A stretch of DNA of 64,000 nucleotides from Marsupella aquatica (taxonomy: Eukaryota; Marchantiophyta): positions 13,268,001 to 13,332,000 of the forward strand of contig OZ316892.1 of the NCBI GenBank assembly GCA_973895155.1. The letters run 5' to 3'. A program made the position numbers and the translations under genes. The notes beneath the pieces were generated by a model, which searched no databases, was not told the origin of the DNA, and saw only the letters and a list, made by a program, of their open reading frames with translations. Positions 1-10,531 of this stretch are shown piece after piece (position 1 is the stretch's first letter; each line of letters starts with the position of its first letter).

Positions 1-247
1 GATCAACATCGGAGCTGTGGTGAACAATGCGCCAAAAATGCTGATTGATGAACTATTTTCCAACATCAAAATTGGGAGGTATGTGAAACTTTGCAAAGAA
101 AGAGAAGCAGAAAGAAGATTGACAAGCGGGCCAACAAGTGCGCCTTGCATCAATCCATTCTCACGTAAGTAAAATTGGATGCGTCTGCTTACAGCACCAA
201 ATTCAGGATTGATGGACCACTAGAGGAAGTTTTCAACAAAGGTTTTC

Positions 248-539
248 CCCGGGGTCCTCACTTCTTTTCTTCTGACCCATCACGCACGAATAAGTATAGG
301 GTTTTTTTATTGGGTTTAGTGAAATACTTTTAAATTTCTGTTAAAGAACATTAGGGTTATTTCAATCCAATTTTGAGAATTTTAAGAATCATAGAGTTTT
401 TTAAAATCAAATATGGGAATATTCTTGGAATATTCCATTGAATTAGGGGCAAAAACTTTATTGACTTAACTTTTAGGGTGTTTATTCCCCAAAAAATTCA
501 AGCGTGATATGGGACACCCCTTGGATTGAGGCCCCCGAG
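248..539. mobile_element. Short TIR element (MITE) beside Gemin2 exon
   Basis: A 292-bp AT-rich segment is bounded by an 8-bp direct repeat AGGTTTTC (240-247 and 540-547), a target site duplication. Its imperfect inverted ends are CCCGGGGTCCTCACTTC on the left and, as reverse complement, CTCGGGGGCCTCAATCC on the right. It has no coding capacity. Internal words (AACATTAGGG, AATCCAATTTT, GGAATATTC, TTTTAGGG near the right end) recur in the same order in the element at 57350-57646, so the two belong to one family. An 8-bp duplication suggests a hAT-like mobiliser, but the termini alone do not prove the superfamily. Confidence 0.75.
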
Positions 540-549
540 AGGTTTTCAG

Positions 550-870
550 CTGGTTGGAGTTTCACAACTTCCTTTCATATGCCTATTGCTGTGTCTGGGT
601 GAAGTTTCTCAAGCTGCTCTGTTTAGACATCATGTTTCTTGGCTGGAGAATGTGGATGGACTACCTAGAGACCGAGCGCTTTGGCTTTTAGCTCTCTTGG
701 CTGTGGTAGACGTGCCTCTTGATTCCCAAACTAGTGCTGCCTTTCGTGCCATGTTGAGACATTGTTCAGGCGTGAGAGCGTTGAAGCAAACAAGAGATGA
801 CGAGGATCTCTACCTCCTGAATGTGGTAATTACAGTTGCCGGTGTCTACTTTGGACAAGCAGAAGCATAA
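550..870 (+). CDS. Gemin2/SIP1 homologue, C-terminal exon (partial gene)
   Basis: Gemin2 binds SMN and Sm proteins and acts in U snRNP assembly. The frame ending at the TAA at 868-870 encodes a segment that matches the Gemin2 C-terminus by eye: a VSW-x-E helix, RALWLLALLAVVD, PLDSQTSAAFRAML, then a DDE acidic patch, LNVVITVAG and YFGQ. These correspond to the human stretch with WLYALLACLE, a DDER patch, LNLLICLVSRYF and DQ. The exon start is uncertain: TTTTCAG at 543-549 is a possible acceptor, and others lie up to about 613. Upstream exons are outside the window or not recognised. An open frame at 2-170 followed by GTAAGT could be another exon, but I do not recognise it. A 292-bp TIR element sits directly upstream. 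Confidence 0.72.
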   Translation: MVGVSQLPFICLLLCLGEVSQAALFRHHVSWLENVDGLPRDRALWLLALLAVVDVPLDSQTSAAFRAMLRHCSGVRALKQTRDDEDLYLLNVVITVAGVYFGQAEA

Positions 871-1013
871 TTGTCCTAGCAGTTGCTGTTTGGCACAAAG
901 GACCCCCAATCTCCTTAAAAGCAACAGATGCCATGGCTTGGTATTTAAGTTACTTTGGGGTCAAACATCTCTTGCATCCTGCCTTGGTAGCCTACTCATC
1001 CACTGATCTACAC

Positions 1014-1353
1014 TATCACACCATTCTAGGTAGTATTGTAATATATCATATTATCTAGATTTGTATGTTTAGTATGTATGCTATATGAGCCAATAAGGTT
1101 CTGTTAGGTTTGTGTGGGAGAGTAGTTCTCCCTTGTGAGACATTGAAAGGTTATCTTTCAATGTTAAGCCTTGGAGAGGGGATCTTGTGTGGTGGCTATG
1201 GTGGCTGAAAGCTCTTTCTATGTAGAGTGGATTCCTTAAGTGCAAGGTGCATTGGCTTGAATATGCATGTGATCCGATCGGACAAGATTGAGTGCGTGTT
1301 GTTGGCATCGATCGCTGTTTGGATCTATTGAAGATTGTTGTGGGTGTTGGACA
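1014..1353 (+). repeat. Left part of an old solo LTR (gypsy family), plus orientation
   Basis: This stretch is a diverged, plus-oriented copy of the LTR of the gypsy element that follows, which lies in minus orientation. It begins TATCACACC, against TGTCACACC in the young LTR, and stops at 1353 where the large element is inserted. It resumes at 11506-11625 and ends GCACGACA. The reunited LTR is flanked by a 4-bp direct repeat ACAC (1010-1013 and 11626-11629). No internal region is attached, so it is a solo LTR. Confidence 0.75.
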
Positions 1354-1818
1354 TGTCGTGCGCATACATATCGCTACACAACATACATCGCTTGTCACAT
1401 ACATCCAAACATAGTCACACTGCCACATCACAAACACAAGAGAATGGAATACAAGTGGAACTCATGTCCACACATGTCCAAAACCCACAATAATCTCCAT
1501 ACAATCGGCACAACGATCCCGGTCAACAATACCCCATCGATCCCGCACCGATCCGATCACACACGTATGTCAAGCCAACGCACCTTGCACTACTCAAGGA
1601 ATCCACGTTACACAAGCGGAGCTCACAGCCACCATAGCCACTCAAGCTCCTCTCTCTCCAAGGCTCAACATTGAAAGATGACCTTTCAATGCCTCACAAG
1701 TGAGAAGTACCCTCTCACACAAACCTGACGGAACCTTATCGGCTCCAATAGCACTCATACCAAACGTACATACTCTAATAGCACGATATACTACTACACT
1801 ACTCAAAATGGTGTGACA
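1354..1818 (-). repeat. 3' LTR of the gypsy element
   Basis: A 465-bp LTR. Read on the minus strand it starts TGTCACACC and ends GCACGACA, giving TG...CA ends. The same limits are shown independently by the old solo LTR, which supports them. Its outer edge meets the GACA duplication. Confidence 0.7.
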
Positions 1819-1820
1819 GT

Positions 1821-1956
1821 TGTCGTGCGCATACATATCGCTACACAACATACATCGCTTGTCATATACATCCAAACATAGTCACACTGCCACATCACAA
1901 ACACAAGAGAATGGAATACAAGTGGAACTCATGTCCACACATGTCCAAAACCCACA
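1821..1956 (-). repeat. Extra 136-bp copy of the LTR 3' part beside the purine tract
   Basis: This segment repeats 1354-1489, the last 136 bp of the LTR in element orientation, with one visible difference. It lies between the purine tract and the 3' LTR and is separated from the LTR by 2 bp, so the element ends in an X-Y-X pattern. It could come from aberrant strand transfer in reverse transcription or from recombination between LTRs. Confidence 0.65.
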
Positions 1957-2131
1957 ATCGCCCCCCTAGCTGGGAGTAAGGTCCCCTAACTCTAGCTAGC
2001 CATGAGTTCTACAAGGTTGATATACACCTTTTTAGGTGTGAAGATCAGGAGGCCGGGTGCAAGTGAGCCCCATCGATCACCTACCTGCAATCCATATCTG
2101 CCAAGAGAACACAAATGATAACTAGTCGGCT

Positions 2132-2275
2132 TCACCGACACTGAGGACACAACCATGATACACTAGGAATCACCTGCAATGGTGGTGTCAAACATGACAT
2201 GTGCCATCCTCTAGAACACTTATCACAAATCAACATAGTAGCTGCTCCCTGAGCAGATCCACACAACATATATTT
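2132..2275 (-). other. PHD finger at the C-terminus of the gypsy integrase
   Basis: The last 48 or so residues carry the second half of a PHD finger very clearly: ICDKC, GWHMSC, LTPPL, then SWLCPQC. PHD fingers fold around two zinc ions (Cys4-His-Cys3) and often bind histone H3 tails. The N-terminal pair should be C-x2-C, but the sequence reads YMLC, so the first Cys is Tyr; one G-to-A change from TGT to TAT would explain it. Chromoviruses often carry a chromodomain in this position, so the finger may serve target choice (inference). Confidence 0.75.
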
Positions 2276-5200
2276 CAAGCCAGCACGAACATGTGCCAAG
2301 CTTGGATCTACTGTACCATCAATGTTGGGAAGGTGACATGGTGCACAATTGCGCACATGATCCTTCCAAACCATACCATCGCGTCCCTCCAACATCAGGA
2401 CACCAGAAGGAAACACTTCACGCACACGTAAGATTGTCCGGCCTGCGGTCACATCAAGTGTCGTGGGTGCTGTCTGCTGCAAATAAATATAATCACCAGG
2501 ATGAAATCGCCGAATGCTTGCACGGTAACCTCCTCCACGAATAGTGGCATACCTCAAAGTATCACGATGTTGGGCAATGGCAAGGTTGTCGAAAGCCATG
2601 GGCATCACTCGTTGAAATACCCGTGCTCTCTCTGAACACACCTTGACCCAAACATCAGGATCATCCAAGTTCACAACTGATGCAACATCACGACGAATAG
2701 CTGTTGGCAAATTTGGCTCTCTACCATAGAGCAAAAAGTAAGGTGAGAAGGATGCAAGTGATGCTTGCCGACTGAAACGGTAGCCCATAGCTAACCAAGG
2801 TAGCTGGAGATCCCAATCTCCCAGATGACCAACCTGCAAGCCATACTTACGCAATCTTCTCTTCACAGTTTGCACAACTCTCTCAGCTAATCCATCTGCC
2901 TTAGGATGATCACGAGAGGTAGTACGATGATCAATCAGAGCTTATTCACACAAACTCTCAAACTCTCCACGGAACTCAGTTCCTTGATCAGTCAACACCT
3001 CAGCTGGTGCTCCAAAATGACTGAGTACACGATCCAAAAATGTAGCAGCAACTCCTCCACTGGCTTTATCTGACAACGCCACTAGCTCAATCCACTTGGA
3101 GAAGTGTTCCACCATGACCAAAACATACCGATTATGGCGTTGGGTAAGAGGTAATGGACCAGCAAAATCCGAACTCCAACGATATCCCAAACCCATGATC
3201 GGTAACGGGTGCAACTGTTGGACATGAGTGTGCATACCACACCACCAATACTGTGTCTGCAGCAAGCTGTAAGTGCGCTTCACACCAAAGTGACCCAACT
3301 CCTCGTGTGCATGTCGCACCAAATGTACTCTTTGTGATGGTTTTGGGACCACCAACACTCTACCATCATGCAGTACTCTCAAAAGATGGTTTCCCTCCCA
3401 TCGAAACATCTTGGCTCTCTGTAGAGCCCTGTCACGTTCCTTGGCATCAACACTGCCAACAATAGAACTACTGCGCAGATATTCCAACACTCTCACATCA
3501 TTGTGAATATCTTGCTGTCCATAAGTTACCTCACCAGCATCCACATCTGAAGACTCATCATCCACTCCATCCAATGAGGTAGAGTCCACAGATCCACTGT
3601 ATGCTGGCACCTAACAAAGAAAGGCAGATGCATGCCATTCTGGCACCATCTCCTTATCTGACTCATCATGCCATCTAGCTCCAGTCTCATCTTGCTGACT
3701 GGTACATGGATTGCGGCTTAATCCATCTGCATCCAAGTTCACTTTTCTAGGCCTATGCACCACCTGGAAATCATACTCCTGTAACAACAATGCCCATCAT
3801 GCAAGCTTCCCTGTAAGCTTGTCAGACTCCATTAACCACTTAAGAGGCTGATGATCAATGATCAAGGTGAAGGGGTTACCAAACAAGTAGCAACAAAAGT
3901 GTGCAACAGCCCACACTGCTGCCAAACACTCTCCCTCATAAGAGCTATACTTAGCCTCTGCTGAATTGTTTGATCTACTGGCATAAGCCACAACAAACTC
4001 ATTCCCCTCATCATCCTTCTGAGTCAGCACTGCTCCAAGTCCTACTCCACTCCAATCAGTGTGTAGCTAAAATGGTCTGCCTGAAATGGGTCTTCTCAAA
4101 ATAGGGGATGATGCCAACCTTTGCTTCAACTCCTGAAAGGCATGCTCCTGGTCATCACCCCAAATCCATTCCTGATCCAACTTAGTGAGTATGGTCAAAG
4201 GTTTAGCAAGTTGGCTAAATCCTTTAACATACCTCCTGTAGTAGCTCGCCAATCCCAAGAATGCACGAACTCTGCTCACATTAGTAGGACAAGGAATCTG
4301 TGTAATGGCCTCCACTTTAGTCTGCTGTACACCCAATCCCCCTGGGTATATAGTGTGACCCAAATACTCAATCTGGTCTTGGAAGAACTTACACTTGCCA
4401 GGATGGAGCTTCAACCCATGTGCTCTCAATCTCTCCATCACAATCTGCAAGTGCTGCTGATGTTCTTCCACAGTAGAAGAATAGACAAAAATATCATCAA
4501 TATAACATCTGACAAAATCCAAACCTGCAAGGATTCGATCCATGACTCTCTGGAACTCAGCTGGTGCATTCTTCAACCCAAATGGTAAGAATAACCACTG
4601 ATACAAACGATCTTTGCCATAAGAATCAATCCCCCAGAATGCTGTCTTGGACCTGTCAGCATGCCTAATTGGAAGCTGATGGTACCCTGCCCTCAGATCC
4701 AATGAACAGAAAACCTTTGTATATCCCACAGCATCAAAGATCTCCTCAGGTGTGGGCATGGCATATCGATCAGATTTTGTCTGGCGATTAATAGGTCTGT
4801 AATCACCACACATGCGCCTATTTGTGTAATTGCCATGCACATCCTTCTTGGCTGGCATCACTGTGGCAGATGCATACTCCCCATATGAAATCTCCACCAA
4901 TCCAGCCTCCAACAAATCTTGAGTTCTGCTTTGAATCAGAGCTCTCTCCATGTCACTATAATGGTATGGTCTACGAAAGATTGGCGCATCACTAGCCAAT
5001 TCAATCTGAATACCAGGGCCCTTCAATGTCCCCAAATCCTTCATGCTGAATGCAAAACAATTCCAATGACTCTTCAAGAATCGATGCATGCGACGTCTCT
5101 CCTCCCTCGTTAACTTAGGGCCAAGCTGTGGTTCCCAACTCTCCACCAAATCCCTAATATCTCTTTGTAGGGTAGAAGAGATAGCCGATGATTGCTATTT

Positions 5201-5439
5201 AGCAGTAGATTGAGCAGTCCCTTCCTGCTCAACAATCTGTCCAGCCTTGGCCAATCCTGCCATAGGTCCATGGACTGTCTGCTCGCCCCCAGTTGTGGTC
5301 AATACTGTCTCAGTGGACCGCAAGCTCACCAAGGGACAATCAGTAATTCCAGCAGAGCGCATCCGCAACTGTTCAGCTACTCCCAAGCTGATAATCCAAG
5401 TCAAACAATTCAGGTCCATTGCTTGACCAAGAACCTGGC

Positions 5440-6350
5440 GCCGCAAACCCTCTGACACAAAGGCAACTGCAGTGGTGCCAGTCAAAAATCCCATAGCACG
5501 CTCTCTCTCATCAACAGTAGGCTCCAGTAACTGCTGGAGAGCTGTGTCCCACACAAGTCCAGGGCCACCTGCTCTGAATGCATATGAAGCTGAGTGGCTT
5601 ACAAGAGTGGGTAATGCACAACGTGGGCACCCAACTGCATTGACCATTGCCAGTGGAGGTCTATCAGGTTGGGTCACACCCTGTGCACGACGCCCTGGAT
5701 CCAAAATATCATCCACCACTAATGCTGGTGAGCGTGGAATGCTGTTAAATGCGCGCTTCAGCACCTCACATGGGATCAAATTAGTCCACCACAAGCGTGG
5801 ACGATGTGCACGAGAACCCACACGTGCAACATCCAATAATACAGCAGGTCCAATCCAAGACCTCACCTGGTGAACACTGGCAATAATCCGACTACGATCA
5901 TCACCTAACAATGGCACATTCTCCAAAATGTATGCTGGAGACTGTGTTTGATGTAGCTGGAGATGATGCAGCACCCGTAACATCTCCCAAAACAATGCAG
6001 AGCGTGGATCATGAAGTCCATGCCCAACGCCAGCTCTAGATTGGCCCTAACATGGCCAACCAGCAATCACCAAATCAATGGGGCCAACACGATGCAGATG
6101 ATCCACCCCCAACAATGAAATATCAGCAGGTAGTGCATGCTGATAACCACGAACAGCATCCACTGGCAGCAACTGTGGATATCTATCCACCAACATAGCC
6201 ACATGTCGCAATGACACTCTCCGTGCTGTCTCATCTGTCTCCACATACAAATAACGACGCACAGGAATTCCTGCCTGAAGAACAGTAGCCAATCCAGTGC
6301 TAATCCCACCAAAAAGATCCAACAAACAAATACCCTCCGGTGGATATTGC
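5440..6350 (-). other. DNMT3-like C5-cytosine methyltransferase domain in the gypsy polyprotein
   Basis: C5 methyltransferases transfer a methyl group from S-adenosylmethionine to cytosine in DNA. Motifs appear in the linear order I-IV-VI-VIII-IX: LLDLFGGISTGL (SAM loop), GPIDLVIAGWPC (catalytic Cys), ENVP, a basic RPRLWWTN, and ERERAMGF. The spacing and wording around motif I (LFGGISTGL, then IPVRRYLYVE) resemble DNMT3 more than DNMT1, and the order is not the permuted one of plant DRM. The domain lies between protease and RT in the same frame, so it would be made as part of Gag-Pol. A TAG directly after the catalytic Cys (6047-6049) breaks this copy, and another TAG (5195) follows the domain. 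It is inferred to act on DNA; specificity cannot be read from sequence. Confidence 0.85.
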
Positions 6351-9300
6351 CAAGCAATAGGAGTGGTATCCAATGGTGAAAGAGTCACAGGTCCATCTGC
6401 AAGAGACTGCTCTGCTCCTGACTATGGTGTAAAAGCATGACGCCATGCATCATGTACCAATCGTGCTGCTGCCTGTGGCAAGGCCTGTGCAGTGCCCCAC
6501 ACTGGTGGCACAACACTGCCAACAGGTAATCCTTGCATGATGTGCTCCTCATGAGACTCCTCCAATGATGGAACATCGGTTGTATGCGCATTACCCTCAA
6601 TCAAATCATCAGGTCCAACAATTGTACCACTAAATGCTGCCAAAGACAATGGTGTAGATTTAGGGCCTCCCACAGGTCCACTAAATCTCACTGGCAATTT
6701 GTTCAATCGAGCATCTCTTGACTACCAATCAGGTCTATATGACACTGATTCCTCCCAAAAATCAAGAATAAATCCCATGGGGTAGAGCACTGTACATCCC
6801 ACCAACACATCATATGACTCTGCCTTAGTCAGAATAGCTCGCGCCTGTATCTATGAGCTATTTGTGGTATGACCTTCCTGAATCCTCAAATCAAGTGGTC
6901 TCCTGGTGATATGCTATGTAGGTGTAGGTCCCCCCAATGAAGTCTGAATGGGAAAGGGACAATCCTCCAAATCCTCTGGACGCAATCCCAATCCACGTAT
7001 GGCAGACTTTCCCAACATCAAGGGCTGAGCACCAGTATCCAGTAACACTCTCTTTGGCTGGTATATTGCTCTAGAAGGCCCAACTAATCGGAAGATATCA
7101 CTCCGATTATCCAATGATACAACACTAGGTTTAAACCTAGTCCTCTCAAATGCAGGGCGTGCTGGTAAATCCACCAACCTCGCTGCTGCTGTATGCCATG
7201 TCTCACTAGTAGCAGTAGGTGGTATGGTCTTCACTGCTTCAACACTGCAAGCTGCTTCTGCATGGGAAGCAACAACTGGAGTGTCCTCACAGAGTGTAGC
7301 TGCCAATCTGAACACTTTTGCAGGACCAACTCCCAAGTTCAGCATGTTTGTCGCTGAAAATAATGGGGTGCGTACTATGGCAGTAGCCACCCCCAGTAGG
7401 GTACCTGTCATCCCTACTGTATCACTACCGGATTCTGCCAACTTACCCACGCCAGGGTTTGTCCGAACCGGGTTCATAGAGGCAGTCTGAACTGTCTCTG
7501 ACAATGTAAAAGACTGAGGAAGCTTTGTCTGCCGACGTGCATCCCCCCTCTGTGGATCTAACTCCACTACTGCTCCTCGGGGCTCAAGAGCTTTGGCTGC
7601 CCCACGTGTCAAAGCTGCTGATGCATCAATATGTGCAGTGCCACACATGAATCCCATGGTGGCAAGATCTCCATCATCTCCATAGGATGTGGAAGGACCA
7701 TGGGATGTGGAAGGTCCATAGGATGTAGATGCCCCATCACCCAAAGTAGGTATCACCTGGGAACTAGCCATGGCAGCTAGCTGTTGCTCCAATTGAGCAA
7801 TCTTAGCATCCTTTGGATCTATGGTTACAGCAGGGGCAGCGTCACCTCCCTGTCTCCCTGCATGTGGCATGCCACGACCACGTCCACCACCTCTACCTCC
7901 TCTTCCTCTTCCCTGATCATGTGTACGGGATCCTCCCCTCCGTAACTCAGGGTGGAGTGAGAAACACCTATCCTTGGTGTGTCCAGGAGCTCCACAATGA
8001 TCACACTGTCGCTGATAAGGCGCTGATGCTCCCCCTAATCCTCTATGATCTGGACAATATCTCTGTGCATGATCCCCACCACAGGTCCAACATCCTGACT
8101 GCTATCCAGCATAAGAGGGCACAGGTCTTTGGCTGGTAGACTCTCGTGCAGTAGGCTTCTCCCTCTGGCTCTTCCGTGCAATAGGTTGTGGTGTGGATGT
8201 AGATGCAGCCTTTGGTGCTTCCTTGGCAAATCCAGAAGTCACCACCTTCTCATTCACCATATTGAGCTCAATGCGCTCAGAAAGGGTGAAAACAACTGCT
8301 AATGTGGGATCTGCATCCCTAAGCAGAGTGACATCTCTCACTCTGCGTTGCAATTCTCTGTCCAAAATTGCATACCAAAATTGGACTGCTTGAGCCTCTG
8401 TCACTCCCTTGGTGACAGTGATCAATCTGCGCATACGAGTGTATGCCTCACGTAGACTCTCTCCAGTCTTGCGCTGGAACTCCTAGAGACCCTTCAACTT
8501 ATCAGTTCTCACACCCTGATAGTTCTACTTCAGTACCTCAAAAAGAATTCCACCACAGGATTAAATGCTGGCGCAACTCCAGTTCCTGTCACAATCACAC
8601 CGGCAGGAGTAGCGGTGGATGCTACTGGAGTGCTGCTGGTGGATGGTGTGCCACTCTGGCTAGTGCTGCTAGAAGAGGCAGCAGCTGTGGCAATGGGTTG
8701 GGCAGCCGCACTAGTGCCATAGGTGATGGATACGCAATTAGGTGACCAATGCTGCCTCCATGCCTCAATCTCAACCAAATGAGCCTTCCGAAACTCATGG
8801 TAGTCATCCATGGGTGGCCCCTCCAAATGCTGAAATAATCCCTTCCATGCCATGAAAGGGGTAAACAACGTGGCGTTACGCAATGTCTGCATATCGCATC
8901 ACGTATCAAACTCCTGAATGAAGTCATCTAGATCAATTGTGCCAACTGCACCAGAGTATTGTCGTGGGCCCTTTGTAGCCCCGTACATCTCGTCCATATC
9001 CCACAACAAAGGTGCAACCACCTGATGACGAGGAGAACTGATCACTGAGTCCTCGTCGGAATCACTGTCTGAAGCTGCACTGCTGACTGCTACCAATACC
9101 GCTGGCCAAAACTGTGCCCCACTCCGAGTGAAACCGGTCCGTTGTCCATCGGGTAATCCAGCAGCACCAGAAGAATCCGTGGTGACTAACCCTAACCTAA
9201 TCTATGTGCTAACCCTAAGGGCAATCTATCCCTATCAGCACCACAAGCACTCACCATGGTGTGTTGGGCATCACTCAAACATCACCAGGAGAGAAATACA

Positions 9301-9721
9301 CAACACACTAGAATGTCCAGTTGCAAACCCAGATCACTCCTATGGAATCAAGCGCCCACACCAAACTAACATGGCGCATAAATAGGAAACATGTGTGAAG
9401 AGGATCCAGAAACAAGAATGGATACCATTCAACTCTCCACACAAAAGCAAATGCAAATCAATATGACAATGTGCATAAGGTTCAAGGAAGAGCCTTCATA
9501 ATAGGCTTCACAATGGCACTCCAATGTTGTAGATGAGAACCAAGGCAAAATTGGTTCAATCTGTGAGTCTAGATGGACTCAGAAATATCAAAAACCCTAA
9601 AATAGCCTCTGATTTGGCCTAGAATAGGCCTCTAAACAAACCGGGAAGTGTATAAAGCCCCCTGGCGCTTGAATCTAAACAACAAGTTGTCAAAGCTTGT
9701 GTGTACACAAGGTGGGATGAG

Positions 9722-9933
9722 AACTTGCCAGTTAAGCGCTCGCGGCTGGGAATAGCCCCGGGATGGGTGACCTCCTCGTGCTCACGGCCCGGAATAGCCC
9801 CGGGATGGGTGACCTTGACCTCGCGCCTGCCTGCGCTTGTGATGGGTGACTTCGCGCTCGCGATTGGGAGCACTTTCGGGATGGGTGACCTCACGTGTCG
9901 CCTCGCGCGAGCACTTTCAGGATGGGTGACCTC
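9722..9933 (+). repeat. 5S rRNA-like internal promoter boxes, five box-C-like copies, in gypsy leader
   Basis: CAGTTAAGCG at 9729-9738 and GGATGGGTGACCTC from 9761 match box A and box C of the plant 5S rRNA internal control region as I recall them. The 22-nt gap between them equals that in 5S genes. Further box-C-like copies (GGGATGGGTGACC and close variants) lie at 9802, 9841, 9878 and 9919. The orientation is plus, opposite to element coding. The 5S body is otherwise incomplete, so this is a 5S-derived segment and not a 5S gene. Confidence 0.55.
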
Positions 9934-10173
9934 GTGCGCCTCACACCTGACCCCAAAAATGACTACTTCCTTCACAAAAAGCTCCCGAAAACTGTCGATT
10001 TCCTTCATGAAAAACGTAGCCCTTCCACAGAATTGGCAGCAGCTTGATTCAACACCTTTGACCCACGTTTCTTTCACTGAAACGATGATATCGTTGCACG
10101 GGGCATTGGCAACTCTGTTTCTTCAGGAAAAGAGTCGTGGCTTTACCTGCGCCTTGCCAACATCGTCCAACAA

Positions 10174-10263
10174 TAGCCGGCAATCAGATCTGAAGCCCCA
10201 CGGTAGCCGACAATCAGATCTGAAGCCTCACAGTAGCCGGAAATCGGATCTGAAGCCTCACGG
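10174..10263. repeat. 30-bp tandem repeat, three copies, in gypsy leader
   Basis: Three consecutive 30-bp units (10174-10203, 10204-10233, 10234-10263), each with TAGCCG, an AATCAGATC-like core (AATCGGATC in the third) and TGAAGCC. They differ at a few positions. They lie between the 5S-like boxes and the 5' LTR. Confidence 0.8.
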
Positions 10264-10531
10264 ATCGACTTCCACTGTCTAACATCTATTCAACATTCGC
10301 TTTCCTCCACGAATCATCAATCAACCTCCAACTCAAAACCTGTCACCAATCACAGATCTGTACATCGATCGGGAAGCAGGTCGATCGGACAATAACGATA
10401 CAGGTCAAGATACCAACGATCTGTTCGATAACAACACACGATCCGAGCTACCACGAACCGTCGACAACTCAATCAATCGAACTTCTGTCCGCACAGTCCA
10501 TACAACAGATTTTGAATGTGATCTTTCAATG

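Larger units (their letters stand above)
2132..9204 (-). pseudogene. Gypsy Gag-Pol polyprotein with methyltransferase and PHD domains, interrupted
   Basis: One frame runs from about 9204 down to the TGA at 2132-2134, roughly 2,300 codons. It encodes, in order: gag, two zinc knuckles (C-x2-C-x4-H-x4-C, about 7985-8090), a protease with LLDTGA (about 7040), the methyltransferase (about 6350-5440), RT (about 5150-4180, YIDD at about 4495), RNase H (LHTDWS at about 4060), integrase (HHCC half at about 3310, catalytic D, D, E at about 3160, 2980 and 2895) and the PHD finger (about 2270-2132). Stops on the minus strand lie at plus positions 8899 (TGA), 8525, 8483, 8102, 6914, 6851, 6722, 6422, 6047, 5195, 4067 (TAG), 3797 (TGA), 3611 (TAG) and 2942 (TAA). 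A one-base frameshift lies in the T-run near 8545. The CxxC half of the integrase zinc finger is missing by an in-frame deletion near 3215. No ATG was found for the gag start. Confidence 0.85.

Noticed and set aside
5440-6350. Plant DRM-type methyltransferase
   Set aside because: DRM enzymes have circularly permuted motifs (VI-X before I-V). Here motif I comes first.
2942-8901. U-to-C RNA editing or a reassigned stop code rescuing the gypsy frame
   Set aside because: U-to-C editing is known from organelle transcripts of some land plants, not nuclear ones, and the host genes here use normal stops. Point-mutation decay is simpler.
9722-9933. A functional 5S rRNA gene
   Set aside because: Only the internal control words match; the 5' part and the end of the 5S sequence are missing.
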